A stretch of DNA of 64,000 nucleotides from Phycisphaerae bacterium (GTDB taxonomy: Bacteria; Chloroflexota; Anaerolineae; 4572-78; J111). Shown piece after piece: positions 43,761 through 52,880 of the stretch. The notes below the pieces were generated by a model. It was not told the origin of the DNA, did not search any database, and saw only the letters and a program-made list of their open reading frames with translations. Where the stretch lies: NCBI GenBank assembly GCA_028285035.1, contig JANQQF010000155.1, forward strand, positions 1-64,000, written 5' to 3'. Numbering within the stretch: position 1 is the stretch's first letter; each line of letters starts with the position of its first letter. The position numbers and the translations under genes are program-made.

Positions 43761-43831
43761 AGAAATGTGTATTCCTAGTAAGAATAGCTACTATATTCAT
43801 GGGCTAACTATGCTGCATATATTAATGTAGT

Positions 43832-43905
43832 AGAGATTAGAGATTGGGAGATTGTGTTATGTGATGCACAATACGCTTTTAATCTCAATCTCCAATCTTT
43901 GATCT
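43832..43905. repeat. AGATTAGAGATTGG repeat hairpin upstream of mnmA
   Basis: GAGATTAGAGATTGGGAGATTG on one side is imperfectly complementary to AATCTCAATCTCCAATCTTTGATCTC on the other (about 40 nt apart). Related motifs lie at 19385-19456. It occupies the gap between tatD-like and mnmA genes. Confidence 0.55.
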
Positions 43906-43960
43906 CTTAATGAAAAGATAATAGCCAGTCCAGAGTTATTCGTCAAAAAAATTTATCAAT

Positions 43961-44716
43961 TTACACATAATCCACTAAATCATCCTGCATCAGCCGCCTA
44001 CAGTTTTCCTCAATCTTGGCCGTCAGTTGGTCAAAAGGTACCTGTTTTAACGCCGCCAACATCTCAATAACCAAAATCAAATGATGTGGATACCCAACTT
44101 CTTTAGTCAACCATTCTAGCCCACCAGGATTATCGGTTTCAACCAACAGTCGATCCAACGGAATGGCTTGGGCGATGGTTTGAATATGGGCTGAGTGGGC
44201 AAGCTGTACCCCGACTGTGAAATAGTAATCAGCAGCAATCATATCCTGCAAAATATCCAACGGGCCGGAGTACCAATGGACAATCGCCCGTCGAATTTGA
44301 TATTGTTTGAGTAGGCTCAACACCTCGGCTTCAGCATCCTTCGTATGCAGATTGACCACTTTGTTTTGAGCATACGCGGCTTCCAGAAAGAACTCAAAAA
44401 CTCGATGCTGGGCAGGGATAGTCGCTTGATCCACCCACAAATAATCAAGCCCAATTTCACCAATCAGGGGGCTTTGCTCAAGCAATGGCTTCATCTCGGC
44501 CAACTGATCCACATACTCCGCCGCACACCACGGATGCACGCCCATACTCGGCACAACCCATTGCGACCGCCGGGCAATCTCAAGATTACGTCGAAACGAA
44601 TTAGGATGCATCGCATTGGTTAGAGTCAAAATCTGATGCTGTTCTAGCTCAGTTAGCACCGCATTTAAGTTGGCTTCATCATAGTGATCCAGATGGGCGT
44701 GGGCATCAATAAGCAT
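43961..44716 (-). CDS. TatD-family metal-dependent hydrolase
   Basis: A 251-residue TIM-barrel hydrolase of the amidohydrolase-like TatD group. The metal site includes DAHAHLDH (H and D at residues 6-11 of this start), VNLHTKDAE, and later LVETDNPGG. The family includes 3'-exonuclease and deacylase activities. Met at 44716 is preferred over the longer frame to 44755 because it starts exactly at the metal motif. It overlaps the previous gene by 11 nt. It belongs to the compact same-strand group at 43.96-46.01 kb. Confidence 0.85.
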   Translation of the reverse strand: MLIDAHAHLDHYDEANLNAVLTELEQHQILTLTNAMHPNSFRRNLEIARRSQWVVPSMGVHPWCAAEYVDQLAEMKPLLEQSPLIGEIGLDYLWVDQATIPAQHRVFEFFLEAAYAQNKVVNLHTKDAEAEVLSLLKQYQIRRAIVHWYSGPLDILQDMIAADYYFTVGVQLAHSAHIQTIAQAIPLDRLLVETDNPGGLEWLTKEVGYPHHLILVIEMLAALKQVPFDQLTAKIEENCRRLMQDDLVDYV

Positions 44717-45128
44717 TAACAACCCATTCCCCGAGATAGGCCAAGTAGTCACCACAGGGGATCAAGCCTTCGGTGGGGACAGGCTGATTGTAAAGATAGA
44801 TCGAGCTATCAATGACGGCACCATCAGTTAGGGAAATTCGCACCACCTCTCGAAGATACAAAGAAGCATCAGGTCTTTGTGGGACGAATCCTTCATAAGC
44901 GTCCAATTTAGACAGCAAGTCCGTGGTTGTATCAAGCTGATAAACATCACCCTGAACCTTGTCTAGAGGGTTATCAGACGCAATCACGCCGGGATAACTT
45001 CCCAAATCATACAATCGTCCTTGATAATGTCCAATACCAATAAACTCAGCTTGTTTTTCTAGTAAGCTGGCCAGCGGGTGTTCAAAACCACGTCGCAACG
45101 TGCCATAAACAAAGATATATTTTTTCAT
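44706..45128 (-). CDS. gamma-glutamylcyclotransferase-like (AIG2/GGCT) protein
   Basis: A 140-residue protein with the YGTLRRG motif (residues 5-11) near its N-terminus, then YDLGSYPGVI and GDVYQL and a conserved Glu in YEGF. It belongs to the GGCT/AIG2-like group; the substrate could be gamma-glutamyl peptides or a related amine. ATG 45128 overlaps the DUF2809 stop as ATGA, so translation is coupled. Confidence 0.85.
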   Translation of the reverse strand: MKKYIFVYGTLRRGFEHPLASLLEKQAEFIGIGHYQGRLYDLGSYPGVIASDNPLDKVQGDVYQLDTTTDLLSKLDAYEGFVPQRPDASLYLREVVRISLTDGAVIDSSIYLYNQPVPTEGLIPCGDYLAYLGEWVVNAY

Positions 45129-45556
45129 AAGGTATACCATCGCTTTCGTGCATCAAGTACTACAATCAATAGAATACCAATCAAATAAGCAAAAATATCA
45201 AGCCAACTAAAGCCAATGCCCAGTATAATTGAAATCAGCCGCAAGGCAATCACACCGCTGTACCGCATTTGCCGAGGGATACCCGTCAGTTGAAAGGTTT
45301 CAATGAGCAGCATCCCTAGCACCGAAACAATGCCTTTTTGCCAAGGTTTTCCGTACGGCCAAATCAGGCAAAGTATCAGGTAAAAGAGTACGGCGTAAAG
45401 CGCATCACCGAGATATTTATCGTACCATAACCAACCCAGCGGCCATATCCGTGAAGCCACACCCAAGCCGATGACAATGACAATGGACACCCACCAAATG
45501 GGCCGTACATGTATCAAAATCGCCCCTACGACAAAACGTTGATTCGACCCACCCAT
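45125..45556 (-). CDS. DUF2809 membrane protein
   Basis: A 143-residue protein with four transmembrane helices. The segment LWYDKYLGDALYAVLFYLILCLIWP and LGMLLIETFQLTGIPR are typical of DUF2809, a family of unknown function. It overlaps the upstream molybdopterin-fold gene by 31 nt, and its own stop overlaps the next ATG, so the group is translationally coupled. Confidence 0.8.
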   Translation of the reverse strand: MGGSNQRFVVGAILIHVRPIWWVSIVIVIGLGVASRIWPLGWLWYDKYLGDALYAVLFYLILCLIWPYGKPWQKGIVSVLGMLLIETFQLTGIPRQMRYSGVIALRLISIILGIGFSWLDIFAYLIGILLIVVLDARKRWYTL

Positions 45557-46011
45557 TTCACCTGACGCAGCGCATCATCCTTTTCTGATGGCACAATCAT
45601 CCGCACTAGGCCTTGTTCGCGAGTCAGTTCTTGTTCGTCTAGCAAATAGCTCAACAAAATTGGACCAGCCGGGTCAGGATCGTGCAATTCAGTAGCTGAC
45701 ACCCGATTACCAAAGCCATCTGCGCTGATGACCTCTGCCTCTTGCCAAGGCTGTCCGTTTGGGATTAAGCTATCGATTAAATCCAGTAGTGTTACCCCAG
45801 CGAATTCAAACGGGCCAGAGGTGCCGTGCCCTGTACTGACGATGTAACAATCGGGGATTTTCGTTAGGGGCAGGGCTTGTAACATCGCCACTGTTACTGT
45901 TTGTTCACCCCCCTGCGGATCAACAAAAAGAAAATCTGGGCTGGGGGATGGCGGGTCTGGGTTAGGGTCATGACTGTGGGGACGCAAAGGATCGTGTGAA
46001 TGTTCAGACAT
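45526..46011 (-). CDS. small molybdopterin-oxidoreductase-fold protein
   Basis: A 161-residue protein with a short Pro/Ser/His-rich N-terminus (DPLRPHSHDPNPDPPSPSP) and one sulfite-oxidase-type molybdopterin-binding fold (GPFEFAGVTLLDLI, ISADGFGNRVSATEL, LVRMIVPSEKDDA and VKWVGRI). The cysteine that ligates Mo in canonical sulfite oxidases is not seen, and there is no Tat signal. It may bind something else or be non-catalytic. It heads the DUF2809-GGCT-TatD group. Confidence 0.7.
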   Translation of the reverse strand: MSEHSHDPLRPHSHDPNPDPPSPSPDFLFVDPQGGEQTVTVAMLQALPLTKIPDCYIVSTGHGTSGPFEFAGVTLLDLIDSLIPNGQPWQEAEVISADGFGNRVSATELHDPDPAGPILLSYLLDEQELTREQGLVRMIVPSEKDDALRQVKWVGRINVLS

Positions 46012-46163
46012 AAATTACTCCTGTAAATTGAAGGAAAATTTGGACAGGATTAACAAGATTTACAGAATTAAACAGATTAGATCATCTTGCCAATCTTATC
46101 TATTTCTATAAAGTGCTGTCATAGTATAAACTGGCAGTATCATCTCAATCAAGGACAAACAAA

Positions 46164-47000
46164 ATGGTCTATAAAACTTTAATTTCAACATCTAATCTTA
46201 ATGAACATCTCAATGATCCGAACTGGGTCATTGTTGACTGCCGATTTTCATTAGCCGATACCGAGCTTGGTCGACGCAGCTACGCCGAGAGCCATATTCC
46301 GGGAGCAGTCTACGCCCATCTTGATGATGATTTATCCGGTCCAATCATTCCTGGGCAAACGGGGCGTCATCCTCTACCCAAGCCGGATGCCTTTGCCAAA
46401 ACCCTTTCGGACTGGGGCGTTGATGAGGCCGTGCAAGTCGTCGCCTATGACAACTTCGGCGGAGCCATTGCTGCTCGGTTATGGTGGATGCTCCGTTGGC
46501 TGGGGCACGATGCCGTAGCCGTTTTAGATGGCGGCTGGCCTGTCTGGGCCACTGAAGACCGTCCCAAGACAGATGAAGCATCATCCGCAATCCCGCGCAA
46601 TTTCATTCCTCAAGTCCGTCACGACCTGGTCGCACTCGTTGAAGAAGTGCCAATGAGTTCTTGCATCCTCGATGCCCGCAGTGCCGATCGTTATCGCGGT
46701 GAAAACGAAACGATCGATCCGATCGGGGGCCACATTCCGAGAGCATTGTCAGCTCCCTTTACCGAAAACCTTGATGAAACAGGTCGATTTCGCTCACCCG
46801 AAACGCTCAAAGCCCGCTTCAAAGCCATCCTCGGTGAGCGATCACCCGCCGAAACTGTCATTTATTGCGGCTCTGGCGTTACCGCCAATCATAACCTGCT
46901 GGCAATGGCCCACGCCGGACTGGATGGGGGCCGCCTCTATCCCGGCTCGTGGAGCGAGTGGATTACGGATGCTAATCGCCCTGTTGCTATTGGTGGGTGA
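46164..47000 (+). CDS. sulfurtransferase (tandem rhodanese)
   Basis: A 278-residue thiosulfate or 3-mercaptopyruvate sulfurtransferase. Two rhodanese domains: the N-terminal inactive domain (about 5-125, DCRFSL) and the C-terminal domain (about 150-278) with the active-site loop C235-G-S-G-V-T-A. The CGSGVTA loop favours the mercaptopyruvate-sulfurtransferase type over the CRKGVT thiosulfate form. It converges 2 nt from the MBL gene. Confidence 0.9.
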   Translation: MVYKTLISTSNLNEHLNDPNWVIVDCRFSLADTELGRRSYAESHIPGAVYAHLDDDLSGPIIPGQTGRHPLPKPDAFAKTLSDWGVDEAVQVVAYDNFGGAIAARLWWMLRWLGHDAVAVLDGGWPVWATEDRPKTDEASSAIPRNFIPQVRHDLVALVEEVPMSSCILDARSADRYRGENETIDPIGGHIPRALSAPFTENLDETGRFRSPETLKARFKAILGERSPAETVIYCGSGVTANHNLLAMAHAGLDGGRLYPGSWSEWITDANRPVAIGG

Positions 47001-47002
47001 GG

Positions 47003-47752
47003 CTAAAAACTCAGCGTTTCACCATCGGCAGGAATAAGCAAGCGATCCTCCGAAATATTGTGCTTGATCGCATAGGCTCGTAAATCGGCCCGAGATACGG
47101 TCCCATGGTCGAGGCTTTCCAAATGAATGGCGATAACGGTTGCCTCGGGGGCAGCCTCGCACACCGCGATGGTTTGGGGCGCATCCATCACAATCGGATC
47201 ACTATCACCAATTTTTGCCCCGCTTGAGTGGGTGATGATGATATCAGGCTGATGCTCGGCAACAACTTGTTCAACGGCATCATACCAAATCGTATCGCCC
47301 ATCCAGTAAACGGTGGATTCGCCCTCAGCCCGCAAAATAAAGCCAGCGACCAAGCCCAGCCGCTTGAGCAACTCACCTGTCCCGTGCTGACCGGGGGTAC
47401 GGGTGATAGAAATGCCTTGCCAGGTCACTGTATCATCAACAGGTGTCACATTTGTAAAATCCATTTCCTGAATTGTCTCTTGATCAGTCGGCTGACAGAA
47501 TAGCAGCAAATCCTTGGCTAACTGATTTTGAGCCACCTCATCAAAGTGGTCGGGATGTAAGTGTGAGATGATTGCCATTTCAGCCCCGGCGATGGCTTCC
47601 TCTGGCGTGCAGGGTAAATCAACCGTTGGATTCTTTGAAATGTTGGCGAATGATCGCAGCGTTAATTTTTCGGCCAGAAACGGATCGGCCAAGATGAGAT
47701 GTCCTGCATATTTGATGCGCATTGTGGCGTTACGAATAAGTTGAAGTTCCAT
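47003..47752 (-). CDS. MBL-fold metallohydrolase
   Basis: A 249-residue metallo-beta-lactamase fold protein (UlaG/YtnP-like group). It has the HLHPDH motif (ISHLHPDHFD, about residues 63-72), a later TPGQHGTG and MGDTIWYD, and the final HLESLDHGTV. The substrate is unknown. It follows the M1 lipoprotein gene after a strong palindrome. Confidence 0.82.
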   Translation of the reverse strand: MELQLIRNATMRIKYAGHLILADPFLAEKLTLRSFANISKNPTVDLPCTPEEAIAGAEMAIISHLHPDHFDEVAQNQLAKDLLLFCQPTDQETIQEMDFTNVTPVDDTVTWQGISITRTPGQHGTGELLKRLGLVAGFILRAEGESTVYWMGDTIWYDAVEQVVAEHQPDIIITHSSGAKIGDSDPIVMDAPQTIAVCEAAPEATVIAIHLESLDHGTVSRADLRAYAIKHNISEDRLLIPADGETLSF

Positions 47753-47780
47753 GATTTTCTCCTTTCAAATAGCTTTCTGC

Positions 47781-47812
47781 GAGGAATCCGAAAATGCATT
47801 TTCGGATTCCTC
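47781..47812. terminator. perfect 32-nt palindrome between M1 and MBL genes
   Basis: GAGGAATCCGAAAATG joins its exact complement CATTTTCGGATTCCTC without a spacer, giving up to 16 pairs with only a minimal loop at the tip. It lies 36 nt after the M1 stop (minus strand). No T-run follows on that strand, so it may be a processing or stability hairpin rather than a classical terminator. Confidence 0.55.
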
Positions 47813-47847
47813 ACTTTATTGTCCAAATTTGTTTTTGTAAGACACGT

Positions 47848-49446
47848 TTACTGAAACCACGCTGCAAAAAATGAATCAAGTGATTGGCCTGATGTTTCTT
47901 CCAAGGCCGCTTGAAATTCGGCGTGGGTGGCGGTGCCTCCACCGTGACGCTCGAAGTAGAGCCGTAGGCCAGCAAAAAAGGCGTCATCACCAATTTCCTG
48001 ACGTAAGGTGTGGGCAGCGACAGCCCCTTTGATATAACTATCTCGGCCAAAGAGTTGGGCGGGTGGCGGATTATTCAGCGGGTAATCCTCAGGCTCTGCC
48101 GAGATAATCTGCTCGTACCGCAAAATTCGTTGTTCCAACGCCTCTGGGTTATCGCGATTCAACCACAAATCAGCAACATAGGTAGCAAAGCCTTCATTGC
48201 GCCAAATATCAGCCCACGAGGCGGGACTAACCCAATTCCCAAACCACATATGCACCAATTCATGAATAACCACATCCTCTCGCATCATTCGGGTGGAAAG
48301 CACAACCATCGTTTGGGTCTCCAGCGAGAATCCATCTTGCGGGGTGGTCACATAGCCCACCGCTTCAAACGGATAGGGGCCAAATAGCTCAGCGAGCCAA
48401 TCAACCATCTCTCCCACCGGCTCCATCGCCAACTCAAACTCAGCCCGATTTTCGGGAAAGGTGTAGTGACGCAGCAAAACACCATTCGGCGACAATGCCT
48501 CGATTCGCTCATACTCCCCCACCACCACAGTTGCCAGATAAGTAGCCATTGGGTCCCGATGTTCCCAAATAAATAGCTCACCCTCCGAACCATCGGGCAG
48601 CGGGATGCCGGGGATCGATTCGAGAAAAATCCCGTTGGTGATGCCCGTCAAACCAGCCGGGACAATCAGTTCAAAGCGAAACATCGCTTTATCGTGGGGG
48701 TGGTCATTGGCCGGGAACCAATTCTGAGCGCCATCTGGCTCGGAGACGACGAAGAGACTGTCATCCACGTAATGCAAGCCCAAATGTGGAGCAAACGGCA
48801 CATACGCCGAAGGTTCGGTGATTGGCTCACCACTGTAGGCGATTTCAAGCTCAAATGGAAAATCGGAAGCGAGCGGCTTAGGCAGATTGACGATGAGTTT
48901 TCGATTCTGCCGAAAAAAGGTGGTGGGGGCATCATCGACTGTAATTGACGTAATATCAAAGCCGTTGAGATCCAGCGAAATTTGGGTTAAATTGGACAGG
49001 GTCGTAAATGCTTGAATGGTTGCGACACCATCAACAAATCTGACGCTCGGATCCAAGGCCAGACGCAGGGTGTATTGCTGGACATCATACCCCAAATTGC
49101 CCAACTCTGGGGCGTAAAGGTCACCTGCCGACAGATTTTCTGGGTAGAGAACGGTATCGGCAGATATGATTTCTGTTGGGGTTGGTGAGGGTGGCGGTGT
49201 TTCAGTAGCAGTCAGCGTTGGTGTAGCGGGAATTACTGTTGCGGTTGGCGGTGGTGGCGTTGGCGACGAGGTTGAGGTGACCGAGGGGGTAACTGTAGGA
49301 GGCAGCGGGGTGGGGGATGGTTCAGTGACGACAACGGCGGTGGCACTGGTTGACGTGACCACCGCCGTTCCTTCAGCAGGCTGACAGGCTACCGCCAAGA
49401 CCATCGTGCAGAGAAAAATAATGCCATTACGCCCAATTATCTTCAT
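47848..49446 (-). CDS. M1-family metallopeptidase, lipoprotein
   Basis: A 532-residue M1-type peptidase. The signal peptide ends with a lipobox (LAVAC), followed by a long Thr/Pro/Ser-rich stretch (about 25-95). After the beta domain the zinc site is H395-E-L-V-H399 with E418 (WRNEGF). The C-terminal part ends after about 130 more residues, so it is shorter than full aminopeptidase N. Its ATG overlaps the stop of the Nudix gene (ATGA). It is a more distant relative of the two M1 proteins at 24-28 kb. Confidence 0.88.
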   Translation of the reverse strand: MKIIGRNGIIFLCTMVLAVACQPAEGTAVVTSTSATAVVVTEPSPTPLPPTVTPSVTSTSSPTPPPPTATVIPATPTLTATETPPPSPTPTEIISADTVLYPENLSAGDLYAPELGNLGYDVQQYTLRLALDPSVRFVDGVATIQAFTTLSNLTQISLDLNGFDITSITVDDAPTTFFRQNRKLIVNLPKPLASDFPFELEIAYSGEPITEPSAYVPFAPHLGLHYVDDSLFVVSEPDGAQNWFPANDHPHDKAMFRFELIVPAGLTGITNGIFLESIPGIPLPDGSEGELFIWEHRDPMATYLATVVVGEYERIEALSPNGVLLRHYTFPENRAEFELAMEPVGEMVDWLAELFGPYPFEAVGYVTTPQDGFSLETQTMVVLSTRMMREDVVIHELVHMWFGNWVSPASWADIWRNEGFATYVADLWLNRDNPEALEQRILRYEQIISAEPEDYPLNNPPPAQLFGRDSYIKGAVAAHTLRQEIGDDAFFAGLRLYFERHGGGTATHAEFQAALEETSGQSLDSFFAAWFQ

Positions 49447-50348
49447 TGCTCATCCATGTTCATTGGTTGTCGATCACTGGTTCGATTGAGATATTCAAGA
49501 TGCTTGGCTCGACACGAGGCCGGTGTATTGTCTTGACCAAAAAATTTTAGCCCAACGGTTTCCAAAAAAACCGGCTCAGATTCGGGCGACACTTGCCCCT
49601 CAAACAGCAAAATACATTTGGGGCCAGTGTCATCCGTCACATCAAAGCCGCACCACTTTTGTAATTGAATGGGATGCCCAATCGCTTTGCTCAGCCGATG
49701 TTGAGCTGTTTCCCACGGAGCTTGCATCCGCTGCCCCGCACAGCTTGGCAACTGCCATTCATCACAATGTGGCGCTTTGGTCCACAAAACATTCCCCATC
49801 TCATCTCGAAGAATGGCAATGATTTCAATTTTCCACTCAGGTGGGATCTGATGGGGCTGTCCTCGTAAACGACGAGATAGCAATTTAAGGGGATAAACAA
49901 AAAACAACAACCACAGCCAGCCCAAGTGTATTCTTAGGCTCAGCCGTTTGGCATCCCATTTCACGGTTGAATTTGTCCCAAAGTTCAAGGCAAATTCAAT
50001 TTGCTCCTGCCGGGCGGGCAGGAGCGGGGAGGGGAGTTGATTGGGCGGGAAGTAGCCGACTTCTGGTGATTCAAGTGAGGGGGTCAAAGTGCCACCGCGA
50101 GCCAGACAGCGGTAATTGAATTCAAGGGTCCCATTCGGCTGTAAGGGCCAAAATTGCACCCCAATTAAATCTACAGCTTCGGCTTCGATGCCAGTCTCCT
50201 CAAACACCTCCCGAACCACCCCAACATCAGGCGTTTCGCCCGGATCCAACATCCCGCCTGGAATACTCCAGATATGAATGTCATCCCGCAACATCAACAG
50301 GACTTCACCAGCGTCATTAAAAACAACCCCGTTCGCACTAACTCGCAT
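49443..50348 (-). CDS. tandem Nudix-fold protein with degenerate second domain
   Basis: A 301-residue protein with two Nudix-like domains. The first (about 5-120) has an intact box GGMLDPGETPDVGVVREVFEETG. The second (about 165-285) aligns the box region as AGQRMQAPWETAQHRLSKAIG, where the REx2EE acidic residues are lost, so it is likely non-catalytic. ATG 50348 (11-nt overlap with the phosphatase gene) is chosen; the frame could extend to 50393. It overlaps the M1 lipoprotein start. Confidence 0.8.
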   Translation of the reverse strand: MRVSANGVVFNDAGEVLLMLRDDIHIWSIPGGMLDPGETPDVGVVREVFEETGIEAEAVDLIGVQFWPLQPNGTLEFNYRCLARGGTLTPSLESPEVGYFPPNQLPSPLLPARQEQIEFALNFGTNSTVKWDAKRLSLRIHLGWLWLLFFVYPLKLLSRRLRGQPHQIPPEWKIEIIAILRDEMGNVLWTKAPHCDEWQLPSCAGQRMQAPWETAQHRLSKAIGHPIQLQKWCGFDVTDDTGPKCILLFEGQVSPESEPVFLETVGLKFFGQDNTPASCRAKHLEYLNRTSDRQPMNMDEQ

Positions 50349-50940
50349 CAGTCGATTCTTCCGCTGTACGATGGAGGGCTTCAAATTTTTCAAGTTGTGC
50401 CCTTTGCGGGGGGGTGATGCGAATAAAAGGCCGTGATTTTTTAATCAAGGCTTCAGCATCAGCCAAACTATAGCCTTGGGTAATAAAGTAGGCTGTGGCC
50501 ATCGTTGGCGCACGCCCAATGCCACCCGCACAATGGATGTACACCTTGCCTCCATCGGCAATGATCTGCTCGATAAAGGCCACACCCTCGTTCAAATGTT
50601 CAATGGTTGGCGCGTGATCATCAACAGTGGGCAAATAGCAGTAGTGCTCGAGGTTAAGACCATGCGCCGCATCATCAAACTCGATTCGCATGTTCACATC
50701 CCCCGTGATACCCGCCCGTTCCAAGGTTTGCTTGCCCACTTCATTAAATTGTGAGCCGACATAAATTTGGGGGGTAATCTGACTATATTTCAAGATCGGC
50801 ACCCCAGTGAAATAGGGCACACCACGAGCGTAGAGCCACAATACCGTAACGCGCATACCATGTCGACGTAAACGGCCAAACAAAGCGATGACCCCTTTTT
50901 GAATTTGTCCTCTAAAACTTTTTCTTTCAATCAATTTCAA
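50338..50940 (-). CDS. dual-specificity protein phosphatase-like
   Basis: A 200-residue protein with a cysteine-phosphatase loop H136-C-A-G-G-I-G-R143 and an upstream D107/D108 general-acid region (YLPTVDDHAP). It follows an N-terminal hydrophobic/basic segment (about 1-50, LWLYARGVPY), which may associate with the membrane. Its substrate is unknown. It is the first gene of a coupled unit with the Nudix and M1 lipoprotein genes. Confidence 0.85.
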   Translation of the reverse strand: MKLIERKSFRGQIQKGVIALFGRLRRHGMRVTVLWLYARGVPYFTGVPILKYSQITPQIYVGSQFNEVGKQTLERAGITGDVNMRIEFDDAAHGLNLEHYCYLPTVDDHAPTIEHLNEGVAFIEQIIADGGKVYIHCAGGIGRAPTMATAYFITQGYSLADAEALIKKSRPFIRITPPQRAQLEKFEALHRTAEESTDAS

Positions 50941-51113
50941 AAATCCATTTCAAAAAAATTTTACTACAAATGATACTCTATTTTAGCCGAGGCCGTTCAA
51001 GTTAGAAATTTTGTAAGCCAATGATGATATGATGATATACCAAATCTCAGTCACTTCCCAAAAAACCATTGCCACGTATAATCATCTTTATTTTGGAGGG
51101 AGCATCAGCCATT

Positions 51114-52880
51114 ATGCCAGTCATTCGCCGGGGACTCGTCTATCTAAAACCATATCTATGGCTCGCGATGGGGGCCTTGATCTCAATTCTGATTGTGACT
51201 GCTGCTAATCTCTATCTGCCTCAACTGATCCAGCAACTCATTGATGATGGGATTGAGGCCAAAAGTTGGCCAGGCATTATCGCGGCAACGGGTGGCTTAT
51301 TGGTCATCGCCATCATCCGTGGTGTTTTCACCTTTACCAACACCTACTGGTCTGAAACAGCCTCCCAAGGCATTGCCTATGATCTGCGCAATGAGATCTA
51401 TGCCAAACTAGAAAAGTTATCCTTCTCCTACCATGACACCCACCAAACAGGACAACTCATGACCCGTGCCACCTCCGATGTGGAAGGGGTTCGCTCTTTC
51501 TTTGCCCAAGGGATACTACAATTGGTATCGGCCATTGCGATGTTTCTGGGGAGTATCATTATCCTACTCGTGACCGATTGGCGGCTCGCGCTGGCCTCTC
51601 TCGCTGTCATACCCATAATTATTGGTATCTTTTTCTTCCTCTTTTCACGAATGGGTCCCCTGTTTGGGCAGGTACAACAGAATTTGGGATTACTGAACAA
51701 TATCCTGCAAGAGAATATCAGTGGCATCCGGGTTATAAAATCCTTTGCCGCCGAATCGCGTGAGCTTCATCGGTATACCGACCAAAATGAGAACCTATAT
51801 AATCAAAATCTACAGGTGATTCGGCTATTTTCACTAGGCTTTCCTACCGTTTTCTTTCTCTCAAATCTGGGCACCCTGATTGTGATTTGGTATGGGGGGA
51901 ACTTGGTGATTGGGGAGCAACTCTCACTCGGGGGTTTGGTCGCCTTCAATAGCTATTTGACCTATCTGCTCCAACCCATCTTTCAACTTGGCTTTCTCTC
52001 CCAGCAAGTCGCCCGCGCCACTGCCTCTGGCAACCGCCTCTTTGAAATTATTGATACGGAAAACGAGATTGTTAGTAAGCCCAATGCTCTCATTTTACCT
52101 GATCAGGTGTCAGGGCACGTCATTTTTGAGAATGTTCATTTTCGCTACTCAGGCTCTGAAAAAGATGTATTGCATGACATCAATCTGGAGGTCCAGCCTG
52201 GCGGCACTGTGGCTCTACTCGGCGCGACGGGCAGCGGCAAAAGCTCGATTATCAATCTGATCCCTCGTTTCTATGATACCACGCAAGGCCGTGTAACAAT
52301 TGATGGCCTTGATGTTCGGGACATTGAGTTGGAGTCGCTCCGGCACCACATTGGGATTGTGCTACAGGCGGTCCAACTGATTGGGGGAACCATTCGCGAA
52401 AACATTGCCTATGGCAAGCCCGATGCGACAGAGCGTGAGATCAAGCGTGCAGCTCGGGCGGCCCAAGCCCATTCGTTTATCATGGACTTGCCTGATGGCT
52501 ATGAGACGATCATTGGCGAAAAGGGGGCTGGTTTGAGTGGGGGGCAACGTCAACGAATCGCCATTGCCCGAGCCATTTTGGTCAATCCATGTATCCTCAT
52601 TTTTGATGACTCGATGAGTGCCGTTGATGCCGAAACCGAGCAAAATTTGCAACGGGCGCTCAAACCGCTGTTCGACAAGCTAACCACCTTCATCATTGCC
52701 CAACGGATTTCCACCGTCCGCAACGCCGATCAGATTTTTGTCCTTGAGGATGGACGCATCGCGGCTCGAGGCACCCATCAGGAACTCCGAGAATCGAGTG
52801 TCTTATACAATGAAATTATCTACTCTCAATTAGAAGATGATACTGTCTCGAATAATGAAGGTGAGGAGGTAACCGCATGA
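51114..52880 (+). CDS. ABC exporter half-transporter, degenerate-site subunit
   Basis: A 588-residue type IV ABC half-transporter: six transmembrane helices (about 1-310) and a nucleotide-binding domain with Walker A GATGSGKSS and signature LSGGQRQR. Walker B reads CILIFDDSMSAVD, so the catalytic Glu is Asp, and the switch His is Gln (IIAQRIST). This marks the degenerate ATP site of a heterodimeric exporter. ATG 51114 is preferred over the TTG 45 nt upstream; GGAGGG precedes it at 13 nt. It is translationally coupled to the next gene (ATGA). Confidence 0.9.
   Translation: MPVIRRGLVYLKPYLWLAMGALISILIVTAANLYLPQLIQQLIDDGIEAKSWPGIIAATGGLLVIAIIRGVFTFTNTYWSETASQGIAYDLRNEIYAKLEKLSFSYHDTHQTGQLMTRATSDVEGVRSFFAQGILQLVSAIAMFLGSIIILLVTDWRLALASLAVIPIIIGIFFFLFSRMGPLFGQVQQNLGLLNNILQENISGIRVIKSFAAESRELHRYTDQNENLYNQNLQVIRLFSLGFPTVFFLSNLGTLIVIWYGGNLVIGEQLSLGGLVAFNSYLTYLLQPIFQLGFLSQQVARATASGNRLFEIIDTENEIVSKPNALILPDQVSGHVIFENVHFRYSGSEKDVLHDINLEVQPGGTVALLGATGSGKSSIINLIPRFYDTTQGRVTIDGLDVRDIELESLRHHIGIVLQAVQLIGGTIRENIAYGKPDATEREIKRAARAAQAHSFIMDLPDGYETIIGEKGAGLSGGQRQRIAIARAILVNPCILIFDDSMSAVDAETEQNLQRALKPLFDKLTTFIIAQRISTVRNADQIFVLEDGRIAARGTHQELRESSVLYNEIIYSQLEDDTVSNNEGEEVTA

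Noticed and set aside
43961..46011. TatD, GGCT, DUF2809, molybdopterin group as a defence island
   Set aside because: No qATPase, QueC-like or nuclease partners are adjacent; the TatD protein looks like the housekeeping branch.
49166..49384. Gly/Val-rich plus-strand frame (VGVGEGGG-like)
   Set aside because: It is the antisense of the Thr/Pro-rich linker in the M1 lipoprotein.
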